Assembly (NCBI GenBank): GCA_903925685.1
Contig: CAIYGI010000037.1
Span: forward strand, 1 to 50,792
Length of the DNA: 50,792 bases
Origin: an uncultured bacterium
GTDB taxonomy: Bacteria > Verrucomicrobiota > Kiritimatiellia > CAIKKV01 > CAIYGI01
Direction: 5' to 3'
A program made the translations under genes and the position numbers. Positions 33,475-41,219 of the stretch are shown here, piece after piece. A model generated the notes under the pieces. It saw only the letters and a program-made list of their open reading frames with translations. It searched no databases and was not told where the DNA came from. Numbering within the stretch: position 1 is the first letter of the stretch; every line of letters begins with the position of its first letter.

Positions 33475-34419
33475 ATGCCCTACGCCTCGACCAAGCAACT
33501 CATCCAGCGCGCCGCACACGCCGGCACCGTGATTCCCGCCTTCAACATCCCCTACCTCCCCATGGTCGAACCCGTCGCCCGCGCCCTCAAAGACTGCAAC
33601 AGCGTCGGCCTTATCGTGGTCGCACGCCTCGAATGGGAAAAATTCGAATCCAAAAGCCTCGAAGCCGTTCGCGACGAATACGAAAAATTCAAGTCCCCCG
33701 CCCACACGCGCCTCCACCTCGATCACGTCCCCGTCATCGACGAGGACGATCGGCGCGTGGATTACCCCGCCATCATCACCCGCGCCATCGCCGCAGGCTA
33801 CGAATCCGTCATGGTCGACGGCTCGCGCCTCCCCTTCGATGAAAATGTCGCCTGCACCCGAGCCATCGCTCAGCTCGCCCACGCCTCAAACATTCCCGTC
33901 GAAGCCGAACTCGGCGCCGTCATGGGCCACGAAAGCGGTCCGCTCCCACCCTACGAGGAACTCTTCGCCTCCGGAAAAGGCTTCACCGATCCCGACGAAG
34001 CCGCCCGCTTCGTCCAGGCCACCGGCGTGGACTGGCTATCCGTCGCCATCGGCAATATCCATGGCGCCATCTCCGCCGCCACCAAGGGCCAGCAAAAAGT
34101 CGCCGCCCGCCTCGACATCCAACATCTCGACCGGATTCACCAAAAGACCGGCATCCCGCTCGTTCTTCACGGCGGCACCGGTATCCGCAAGAAATTCATC
34201 CTCGACTCCATCCGCCACGGCATCGCCAAGATCAATGTCGCCACCGCCATCCGCCAACCCTATGAACGCCACCTGGCCAAAGGCGTCATCGCCGCGCAAG
34301 ATGCCGTCTATGCCGCCATGCTCACCGTCATCCGCGACGAGCTTGAAGTGCAAAACTCGAACATCAGGCTCAACCAGGAAGACAAACCATATCTCCACTA
34401 CGAACTCAACTCCCTATGA
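33475..34419 (+). CDS. Class II aldolase (fructose/tagatose-bisphosphate aldolase family)
   Basis: 314 residues. Zinc and catalytic features: LHLDHVPVIDEDD (Asp/His), VMVDGSRLPFDEN, PVEAELGAVMGHESG, WLSVAIGNIHGA and VLHGGTGIRKKFI, then KINVATAIRQPYERH. This is the class II, zinc-dependent aldolase pattern. With an FGGY kinase next to it (4-bp overlap) it probably cleaves a ketose phosphate released by that kinase, rather than serving central glycolysis. AAGGAA lies upstream of the ATG. Confidence 0.85.
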   Translation: MPYASTKQLIQRAAHAGTVIPAFNIPYLPMVEPVARALKDCNSVGLIVVARLEWEKFESKSLEAVRDEYEKFKSPAHTRLHLDHVPVIDEDDRRVDYPAIITRAIAAGYESVMVDGSRLPFDENVACTRAIAQLAHASNIPVEAELGAVMGHESGPLPPYEELFASGKGFTDPDEAARFVQATGVDWLSVAIGNIHGAISAATKGQQKVAARLDIQHLDRIHQKTGIPLVLHGGTGIRKKFILDSIRHGIAKINVATAIRQPYERHLAKGVIAAQDAVYAAMLTVIRDELEVQNSNIRLNQEDKPYLHYELNSL

Positions 34420-35906
34420 GCCTCCTCGGCATAGATCTCGGAACCTCCGGCTGCAAAGCCGGCGCGTTCGCGCTCGACGGCGCCTGTATCGCCCAGGCCT
34501 ACCGCGAGTACGATATGCTCCATCCGCAGCCCGGCTGGTCCGAACTCGATAGCGGCCAGGTCTGGCGCCAGACAAGAACCGTCATCGCAGAAGTCGCCGC
34601 CCAAACCAGAACCGACCCCGTCACCGCCCTGTCCATCAGCGCGTTCGGCGAAGCCTTTGTGCCCGTCTCCAAAACCCGAACAATCCTGGACAACAGCATT
34701 CTCTGTGTGGATAACCGTGGCCAGGAACACATCGAACGACTGATCAAGCATTTCGGCCTCGAAAAACTCTATTCCATCAACCCCAACCTCCTCGGCCCCA
34801 ACTACTCCCTTCCGAAACTACTCTGGCTCCGCGAACACCGCCCCGAAATCTACCAACAGGCCGAATATTTCCTCCTCTGGGCCGATCTGGTCGCCTTCAT
34901 GCTCGGCGCCTCACCAGTCACCAACAACTCCCACGCCAACCGCACCCTGCTCCTCGATCTCAACCGTAACGACTGGTCCGATGAACTGCTCAATTGGAGT
35001 GGCATCCCATGCCGAAAACTCGGCCCCGTCGTTCCAGGTGGAACCGATATCGGCACGGTCTCAAAAGCCATGGCCGCCGAACTCGGCCTCCCCTCCGGCG
35101 TCCGGATCGTCGCCGGCGGCCACGACCAGTGCTGCAACGCTCTCGGCTGCGGCGGAATCTCCGCCGGCCGTGCCGTCTACGGAATGGGTTCCTTCGACTG
35201 CATCACCCCCGTGTACAAAAAACCCGCCGATCCCCTGTCCATGCTCCGCGAAAATCTAAACATCGAGCACCACGTGCTTCCAGATCTGTATGTGTCGTTT
35301 TTATACAATCAGAGCGGCCTGCTCGCGAAATGGTTCCGCGACACCTTCGCCTCCGCCGATGTCCCTCCGCCCGGAATTGGCATCTACCAACACCTCGAGG
35401 CCGAACTCCCGGACGATCCCACCAACATCCTCGTTCTCCCCCATTTCGATCCTCCCCCGCATCATTCGTCCGACACCGCCGGCGCCATCGTCGGACTCAA
35501 AACCAACACCACGCGCGGCGAAATCCTCAAGGCCATTTACGAAGGCGCAACCTTGTACTTCATGCAGGGCATCGCCTCACTCCGCCGCATCGGGATCGAC
35601 ACCACCAGCTTTATCGCCTCTGGCGGCGGATCCAAATCCGATCCCGGCCTCCAACTCCGCGCCGACATTCTCGGTATCCCATTCATCCGCCCCCGCATCA
35701 CCGAAGCCGGCGTCCTCGGCGCCGCCATCCTCGCCGGACTCGCCACCGGCGCCTTGCAAACTCCTGAAGAAGCAACCCGACTCTTCGTCAAACAGGATCG
35801 CATCTTCACCCCCAACCCCCAACGCCACGCCGCCTATCTCGAAAAACACGCCCTTTATCAACAACTCTACCCGTCCCTCCGTCCGATCCTGAAACACCTC
35901 CCATGA
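34416..35906 (+). CDS. FGGY-family carbohydrate kinase
   Basis: 496 residues. FGGY/xylulokinase features: phosphate-1 loop GIDLGTSGCKAGAF, HPQPGWSELDSGQVW, SISAFGEAFVPV, the catalytic-Asp region VAGGHDQCCNALGC and ATP-binding FIASGGGSKSDPGLQLRADI. It phosphorylates a sugar or polyol; substrate (xylulose, ribulose or similar) cannot be fixed from sequence. The ATG overlaps the aldolase stop (ATGA). Confidence 0.88.
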   Translation: MSLLGIDLGTSGCKAGAFALDGACIAQAYREYDMLHPQPGWSELDSGQVWRQTRTVIAEVAAQTRTDPVTALSISAFGEAFVPVSKTRTILDNSILCVDNRGQEHIERLIKHFGLEKLYSINPNLLGPNYSLPKLLWLREHRPEIYQQAEYFLLWADLVAFMLGASPVTNNSHANRTLLLDLNRNDWSDELLNWSGIPCRKLGPVVPGGTDIGTVSKAMAAELGLPSGVRIVAGGHDQCCNALGCGGISAGRAVYGMGSFDCITPVYKKPADPLSMLRENLNIEHHVLPDLYVSFLYNQSGLLAKWFRDTFASADVPPPGIGIYQHLEAELPDDPTNILVLPHFDPPPHHSSDTAGAIVGLKTNTTRGEILKAIYEGATLYFMQGIASLRRIGIDTTSFIASGGGSKSDPGLQLRADILGIPFIRPRITEAGVLGAAILAGLATGALQTPEEATRLFVKQDRIFTPNPQRHAAYLEKHALYQQLYPSLRPILKHLP

Positions 35907-35981
35907 CTAGCGCTTTTCAACAGAACAATCTAAAATACCCTCTTTGCAAACAAATCAGCAGTTCAATGGAGGAAGGTTAAC

Positions 35982-37310
35982 ATGGCTAAGATTGTATTCA
36001 TCGGCGCCGGCAGCATTGGCTTCACTCGTGGACTCGTCCGGGACATCTTCACCTTCCCCCTGCTCAAGGAAAATCTGACCATCGGCCTGGTGGACACCAA
36101 TCCGGAACGCCTCCTTTTCGCGAAACGCTCCGTCGCCAAGATCATGACCCAGGGCGGATACACGGCCAAAATCGAAGTCTCATGCAACCGCAAGGAGGTC
36201 CTCAAGGGCGCCGATGCCGTCATGGTCACCATCCTTTCCGGCGATGTGTCCGTCTGGCAGCACGACATCCTGATTCCCAAAAAATACGGAATCGACATCA
36301 ATATCGGAGACACCCGCGGCCCCTCCGGCATCTTCCGCGCCCTGCGCACCATCCCCGAGATGCTCGCCATCTGCAAGGATGTAGAAAAGTTCGCGCCCAA
36401 CGCCATCCTGCTCAACTACACCAACCCCATGGCCATGCTCTGCAACGCCATGCAACAGAAAAGCAGCCTCAAGATCACCGGACTCTGTCACAGCGTGCAA
36501 GGCACGGCCAATATGCTCGAAAAATGGGCCGGCGTTCCCGTAGGCGAAATGGACTATCTCTGCGCCGGCATCAATCACCTCGCCTGGTACCTCAAACTCG
36601 AACACAAGGGCCGCGACCTCTATCCCCGTTTGAAGAGAGTCGTCTCAGCCGACAGGAAAATCTACAACGCCGAACAGGTCCGCAACGAAATGTTTCTCGC
36701 GCTCGGCCGCTACGTCACCGAGTCCAGCGGCCACAATTCCGAATACAATTGGTGGTTCCGCAAGAGCCCCGCGCTGATCAAAAAGTATTGCGCCTCCGGC
36801 ACCAACTGGAATCCCGGCCATCACGCCTATATCCTCAAAGAATACCTGCACCGGAAAACATCCTGGAAAAAGGACGCCGAAACGTGGTTCGCTAAGCCGG
36901 AAATCTCCCTCGCGCGCGGCCACGAATACGCCGCCCCCATCGCCAACGCCTGCCTCGGCGGCGAACTCTACAAGTTCAACGGCAACGTTCCCAACACCGG
37001 CCTCGTCACCAACCTGCCCGCAGGCTGCTGCGTCGAAGTCCCGGTCCTGGCCAGCCGCCGCGGCTTTGAACCCATGTTCGCCGGCGCACTTCCGCTGCCC
37101 GTTGTGGCCCTCACCTCCCTGAGCGCGACCGTTGAAATGATGGCCGTGCAAGGCGCCTTGACCGGGAATGCCGAACTCGTCTATCAGGCCATCGCCAACG
37201 ATCCGCTCACCGCCGCCGTCCTGTCCCTCGCCGAAATCCGTAAAATGGTCGCCGAGATGTTCAAGCAGAACAAGACGTACCTGCCCCACTTCAAAAATAT
37301 CAACCTCTGA
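35982..37310 (+). CDS. GH4-family alpha-glycosidase
   Basis: 442 residues. GH4 enzymes use NAD+ and a divalent metal. Visible: Rossmann GAGSIGFTRGLVRDIF, VDTNPERL, a TRGPSGIFRALRTIPEM loop, NYTNPMAML, metal Cys in GLCHSVQGTANM and GINHLAWYL. The pattern is nearest alpha-galactosidase/alpha-glucosidase (MelA/AglA-like). A strong GGAGGAAGG precedes the ATG. With the aldolase and kinase it forms a sugar-degradation group; no transporter or regulator gene is adjacent. Confidence 0.9.
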   Translation: MAKIVFIGAGSIGFTRGLVRDIFTFPLLKENLTIGLVDTNPERLLFAKRSVAKIMTQGGYTAKIEVSCNRKEVLKGADAVMVTILSGDVSVWQHDILIPKKYGIDINIGDTRGPSGIFRALRTIPEMLAICKDVEKFAPNAILLNYTNPMAMLCNAMQQKSSLKITGLCHSVQGTANMLEKWAGVPVGEMDYLCAGINHLAWYLKLEHKGRDLYPRLKRVVSADRKIYNAEQVRNEMFLALGRYVTESSGHNSEYNWWFRKSPALIKKYCASGTNWNPGHHAYILKEYLHRKTSWKKDAETWFAKPEISLARGHEYAAPIANACLGGELYKFNGNVPNTGLVTNLPAGCCVEVPVLASRRGFEPMFAGALPLPVVALTSLSATVEMMAVQGALTGNAELVYQAIANDPLTAAVLSLAEIRKMVAEMFKQNKTYLPHFKNINL

Positions 37311-37563
37311 GCGGCGCAATTGCTTCTTTGCCGGTCAATCTTAAACACACGAAAATGAACCCTGAAAATCATCCGACACGACGAAACCGTTTACTTCAAC
37401 GTCGTCATCACGGTTATTTAACTACCGATGAGAAGAGTTCGTTTCATGTTTCGTACTTTCTTTGCTTATGTTGCGTGTAACCCAACTCACAATTACGCAC
37501 GGTGGGCCTCCGTCTTAAGGAATTCCCACAGATCGGCATTGAGTTTGTCTTTCTGCGTGTCCG

Positions 37564-37671
37564 CTAGAACCACAGAAAGTGTTTCCCGCCGACTATAAAA
37601 CATCCCGACAGCAGCAGGCATGCCAAAATCTGCATTAGCAGCATAATTTTCACAAGCATGTTCTTTTTCAT
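37564..37671 (-). CDS. Very small putative lipoprotein
   Basis: 35 residues: MKKNMLVKIMLLMQILACLL followed by LSGC, a consensus lipobox, with only 11 residues after the Cys. GGAGGG lies 5 nt upstream of the ATG, which favours a real gene of entericidin type. A second overlapping minus-strand frame (37493-37621, DTQKDKLNADLWEFLKTEAH) has protein-like composition and is an alternative. The 37311-37492 stretch contains nothing else I can name. Confidence 0.4.
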   Translation of the reverse strand: MKKNMLVKIMLLMQILACLLLSGCFIVGGKHFLWF

Positions 37672-37709
37672 ATCAACCCTCCATATCTCCAGTTGAACGG
37701 CCTTTGCCG

Positions 37710-37766
37710 GCATGTGTTTAACGCATGCCGGCTGTTAGTCGTGTGCGCCCCTTAAATTCGACCCAT
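37710..37766. repeat. 57-bp direct repeat, left of stress cassette
   Basis: 54 of 57 bases match 38841-38897, same orientation. It contains an inverted GCATG...CATGC pair around TGTTTAAYG and ends AAATTCGACCCAT. It brackets the YceI and small-protein genes with the other copy. Confidence 0.9.
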
Positions 37767-37809
37767 AATAAAGAATAAACACAACCAATAGAATTGTTCC
37801 GATGTTCAC
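37735..37809 (-). CDS. Tiny hydrophobic peptide, DUF3309-like start
   Basis: 24 residues from a GTG at 37809 with AGAGAGGAAA upstream: MNIGTILLVVFILYYGS and a short tail. The start matches DUF3309 small membrane proteins (MSLGTILL-type), but the C-terminus runs into the 57-bp repeat. In another frame the repeat reads MGRI-stop, the usual end of such peptides. It is probably a frameshifted or truncated small membrane-protein gene. Confidence 0.3.
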   Translation of the reverse strand: MNIGTILLVVFILYYGSNLRGAHD

Positions 37810-37840
37810 AGTCTTTTTCCTCTCTTTAAGGTTTCCGATC

Positions 37841-38320
37841 TCATGGTTTTTTCCACTCTTTACGAAAACAATATATGCGAGTGTTTAGTCCTTTACTATG
37901 GGGTACCTTGAGTACGACTTCCTTCGTCACGCTCTTAATCGTAAGATCGCCAGCAACGGCATAAGCGTCGTCACCGGTGCTCTTCCACGCCTTGCTTTTG
38001 AAGCTCATGGCCGGAAATTTGGCGGCGGCAAAGAAATTGGTGGAGCGCAAGTCGTCGTCGCGCTGGCGCGTATTCGTGGTCAGGCTGGCCACTTCAATGA
38101 CCGCCGCGGCGGTGCTGTTTTCGAGGTGGTCACGATCCACTACGAAGGTTCCTTTCACCTTGCTGAAGAAGCCGGGAACCTTGGTGAAGAAGTGCGCGAC
38201 GGTGAAGCCGACCCAAGTGTGCATGGGGTCGATCTCGTAGGTTTCGACGCCGGCCCGAGCCGACGCAAGCGAACCAAACGCAAGGCCGGCGACGACAAGC
38301 GCAAGTATGGAACGTTGCAT
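37841..38320 (-). pseudogene. YceI-family periplasmic protein, 3'-truncated
   Basis: 159 codons from the ATG at 38320 (AAAGGA upstream). Signal peptide QRSILALVVAGLAFGSLASA, then the YceI lipocalin-like start YEIDPMHTWVGFTVAHFFTK, GTFVVDRDHLENSTAAAVIE, LRSTNFFAAAKFPAMSFKSK and DLTIKSVTKEVVLKV. Family members then have about 50 more residues, with a GxxxF-type motif and a final strand. Here the sequence switches to unrelated PHSKGLNTRIYCF and stops. YceI proteins bind isoprenoid lipids; this one is likely inactive or only partly folded. Confidence 0.75.
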
Positions 38321-38379
38321 CTTTGTCCTTTCTTTGTGCGGTTCGTCTGTGAAACTATTCATGGGGACGGAAGGCGGCA

Positions 38380-38586
38380 TCAACGGATTTCAGTGCTGTG
38401 GCTTAGATCACTTTTCTTCCGGCCAGATCCGCTTTTCCTGCCGCCGCCGGTAAGTTTGTTCACGGTGGCCCAAGCACGCGCTTCAGCGTTTTTTGTGGCC
38501 AACCCATTTTTCTGGTAGCCGGCTTCGATGTGTGCCGCCTGACGTTTCTGTTTATCCGTGTAGCTGGATTTATCGCCTTGAGGCAT
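38380..38586 (-). CDS. Small basic 'plasmid-stabilisation-like' stress protein
   Basis: 68 residues from the ATG at 38586. MPQGDKSSYTDKQKRQAAHI, then EAGYQKNGLATKNAEARAWA and TVNKLTGGGRKSGSGRKK match a widespread small family often annotated as plasmid stabilisation or KGG-like protein. It is highly basic with a flexible Gly/Lys/Ser tail. Function unknown. It overlaps the end of the upstream gene by 17 bp. Confidence 0.75.
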   Translation of the reverse strand: MPQGDKSSYTDKQKRQAAHIEAGYQKNGLATKNAEARAWATVNKLTGGGRKSGSGRKKSDLSHSTEIR

Positions 38587-38833
38587 GGACGGTTCCTTCC
38601 TTCGGTCGGGACGGCATGCATGCCGTTCGCCACGCCGCTTCGCTTTTGTGCTCATAGTCGTCGAAGGCTTTGACCAATCCTGTGAGCACTTCCGCCGAAG
38701 TCTCGAAGAGCGCCTGCGCCTTAGGCTCCGCGACTTTTTCAACATCTCCGCGAAGATGCTTAATGAGTTTCCGCATCCGAGTTTTGATCTTCTTCGTGTG
38801 GCGCAGCGGGTTTTTCTTGGAATGTGGTTTCAT
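38570..38833 (-). CDS. Small basic helical protein, hypothetical
   Basis: 87 residues. The basic start (MKPHSKKNPLRHTKKIKTRM) is followed by an amphipathic helical core (HLRGDVEKVAEPKAQALFET, SAEVLTGLVKAFDDYEHKSE), which resembles small hypothetical proteins that neighbour KGG-type stress genes. The last ~18 residues (ACMPSRPKEGTVHASRR) read through the next gene's leader and may not be native. Co-oriented and overlapping with the downstream gene. From 38898 to 39140 I see only a possible C-terminal peptide relic (VVVGWGLVGVLLLMGRI, minus strand) and no intact gene. Confidence 0.55.
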   Translation of the reverse strand: MKPHSKKNPLRHTKKIKTRMRKLIKHLRGDVEKVAEPKAQALFETSAEVLTGLVKAFDDYEHKSEAAWRTACMPSRPKEGTVHASRR

Positions 38834-38840
38834 AATTTTC

Positions 38841-38897
38841 GCATGTGTTTAATGCATGCCGGCTGTTAGTCGTGCTCGCCCCTTAAATTCGACCCAT
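38841..38897. repeat. 57-bp direct repeat, right of stress cassette
   Basis: Second copy of 37710-37766 (3 mismatches). On the minus strand the end of this copy provides MGRI-stop for a short hydrophobic peptide frame (about 38881-38940) that lacks a start codon. Confidence 0.9.
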
Positions 38898-39140
38898 CAG
38901 AAGCAATACCCCAACCAAGCCCCACCCCACCACGACGAAGTTTGGACTTTTACGGTTTCACGGGGATGTTCTATACGTACAGAGCAAATTGTAATCTTTT
39001 TAAGTGGGGTCGGATTGGGGCGCTTTTTGTAACGAAGCGGGCAGAGACGATGCGAGACGAAGAGAGGTAAGGCGTGTTGCCGGAAGGCGCAAATCCCGGT
39101 ATTTACTAGGAAACAACGTCAATTTACAGTAAAAAAATAA

Positions 39141-39216
39141 TGGAGCCAGCGGTCGGGCTCGAACCGACGACCTGCTGATTACAAATCAGCTGCTCTACCA
39201 ACTGAGCTACACTGGC
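39141..39216 (-). tRNA. tRNA-Thr (anticodon TGT)
   Basis: 76 nt with encoded CCA. Acceptor GCCAGTG pairs with CGCTGGC (one G-T), discriminator T. D-loop AGCTCAGTTGGTAGAGC, anticodon stem CTGAT/ATCAG around TTTGTAA (anticodon TGT, reads ACA), T-loop GGTTCGAGCCC. All stems are intact. Confidence 0.97.
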
Positions 39217-39344
39217 GTTCGCCAAGCAACGATGCCAGAAACACCCAAGCGCACTCAAGCCCCATTTTTATCCTTTTATCCTCATTTTCTCATCTTGTGG
39301 CATCCCTGCAACTGTGCCATTCTTGCCGCTATACGGGTGATCTA

Positions 39345-41219
39345 ATGACGAAGCCGCGCATTTTAATTGTCGAGAGCGAAACGCTGACCGCGCAGGATCT
39401 GACGAACCAGCTGCGCCGGCAGGGTTTTCATATCGCCGGCCTCGCGGCCAGCGGCCGCGAGGCGGTCCGCAAGGCGCGGCGCCTCAGGCCCGACGCCATT
39501 CTGACGGAACTGATCCTGAGCGGCGAGATGAACGGCCTCCAGGCCATGGAACAGATACGCGCACACCACGATCTGCCCGTGGTCTACCTGACCGACTGCC
39601 ACGATGAGTCCCTGTTGCGCCGCGCCGAAGCCACCAACCCGAGCAGTATCCTCTTAAAACCTTACATGCCCCGGGAACTGGCATGGTGCATGCGACTTGC
39701 CATTCACAACTATCAGTGCATGAAGGCGTTGGGCGATCGCGCCGGCTCCCTGCAGGCCATCATCGACAGCCTGGACGAGGGGTTGCTGCTCACGGACACT
39801 CACAACCGGGTCCTGATGCTCAACGCCGCGGCCGCGGAGCTCACCGGCCGGTCGGCGGAGAACGCCCACGGCCGTATGCTGCATGAGGTGGTGCGGCCCG
39901 CCGCGGAAGCGGCATCCCCCACCCCCGCGGCGGCAGCGACCGAGAACGCCAGCGAACTCTCCATGCACTCCGCCGACGGCACGCCATGCACGATCCAGAT
40001 GCGCAATTTGCCGATCAACGGCGCGGACGGCCAGATTCGCGGCATTTTGGTCGCACTCAGGGACGTGACCGCCGAACGCGAGCGTGTCCAGCGCACGATG
40101 GAAGAACAGAAGATGTCCGCCGTCAGCAATCTGGCCTCCAATCTTTCCCGTACGGGCGCGAATCTCCACAAACTCATCCGCGTCCGCGCCGAAGCCATGC
40201 TCGATTACCTGCCCAACGATTCGCGGGCGCGCCAGGACACCGAGGGCATCATTGCCGCCGTGGAGCGGGTCGGGGCCTTGACACGCCAGGTCGCAAGCGT
40301 GGCACGGGCCAGCGGCCATGCCGCCAAACACACGCCGCTGGCCCCGATTCACCTGACGGACGCCGTGAACACGGCTGTCGAACTGGTGCGCACGCCTTTT
40401 GACGCGCAAAACATCCAAATCGAGGTTCACCTGGCCGAACCGCCGCCGATCGTGCAAGGCGACAGCGTGGACCTGGGCGACGCCATCATCAACCTGCTTT
40501 TCAACGCGGCGGACGCCATGCCCAAGGGCGGCGTGATCGCCATCGAAACCCGCCATCAGCACATTTTGCGGCCCGATTTGAAAGCCAACCCGCGGGCCAA
40601 GCCCGGCGAGTACGCCGTGCTGCGCGTACACAATACAGGGGTCGCCAACACGCCGGAACCGCCGCCGCCTGGCCAACCGTCGGCTGCGGCCAAGCCGTCC
40701 GAGTTTCAAACGGACATCGGGCTGGCGTTGATTCAGCAGGTGACGCTGCGTTGCGGCGGCTGGGTGCGCAGTGCGCATGACGCCGACCGCGGAACGACCA
40801 TGGCGCTCTATTTCCCGATCGCCACCGGCAGCGCGCGCGCGCCGGCCAGGCGCCATGCGCTGGTGATGGACGACGATCTTGAAACCTGCCGGGAAATGAC
40901 CGCCTATCTCGAAGATGTCGGCATCGCCGCCCGCTGCCTGACGCAGCGCGACACGGTTGCCGCGCAATTGCAGGCGCACGCCAGCCGCACCGAGTTGTTC
41001 GTGATCGATGCCATGTACGGCGGCTCTCCCGCCAGCGAGTGGATCAAAACTTTGTACGCGCTCAATCCCGCCGCCAACCTGCTGCTCGTAAGCGGCTTCT
41101 CGCGCGAAATGCTGCGCACCCGCCTGCCGCACGGTCCGTGGCGCTTTCTGCAAAAACCCTTCGATCGCGAGCAATTCCAGAGTGCCGTACACCGGATTCT
41201 GGAACCCAAGACCACATGA
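39345..41219 (+). CDS. REC-PAS-HATPase-REC hybrid protein with degenerate phosphotransfer sites
   Basis: 624 residues from the ATG at 39345. Domains: REC (1-120), PAS (about 130-255), a DHp-like helix pair (265-345), HATPase (about 360-495), second REC (about 505-620). Key residues are altered. The first REC has Glu55 (AILTELILSG) where the phosphoacceptor Asp belongs and Ser11 in the acidic pocket (VESE). The DHp segment reads SNLASNLSRTGANLHKLI, without the usual VAHDFNN-type His. The HATPase N-box (NLLFNAADAM) is kept, but the DxGxG box reads HNTGVANT. The second REC keeps its Asp (VIDAMYGG) and Lys (QKPF). It likely acts as a regulatory pseudokinase. The stop overlaps pyrC (ATGA). Confidence 0.85.
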   Translation: MTKPRILIVESETLTAQDLTNQLRRQGFHIAGLAASGREAVRKARRLRPDAILTELILSGEMNGLQAMEQIRAHHDLPVVYLTDCHDESLLRRAEATNPSSILLKPYMPRELAWCMRLAIHNYQCMKALGDRAGSLQAIIDSLDEGLLLTDTHNRVLMLNAAAAELTGRSAENAHGRMLHEVVRPAAEAASPTPAAAATENASELSMHSADGTPCTIQMRNLPINGADGQIRGILVALRDVTAERERVQRTMEEQKMSAVSNLASNLSRTGANLHKLIRVRAEAMLDYLPNDSRARQDTEGIIAAVERVGALTRQVASVARASGHAAKHTPLAPIHLTDAVNTAVELVRTPFDAQNIQIEVHLAEPPPIVQGDSVDLGDAIINLLFNAADAMPKGGVIAIETRHQHILRPDLKANPRAKPGEYAVLRVHNTGVANTPEPPPPGQPSAAAKPSEFQTDIGLALIQQVTLRCGGWVRSAHDADRGTTMALYFPIATGSARAPARRHALVMDDDLETCREMTAYLEDVGIAARCLTQRDTVAAQLQAHASRTELFVIDAMYGGSPASEWIKTLYALNPAANLLLVSGFSREMLRTRLPHGPWRFLQKPFDREQFQSAVHRILEPKTT

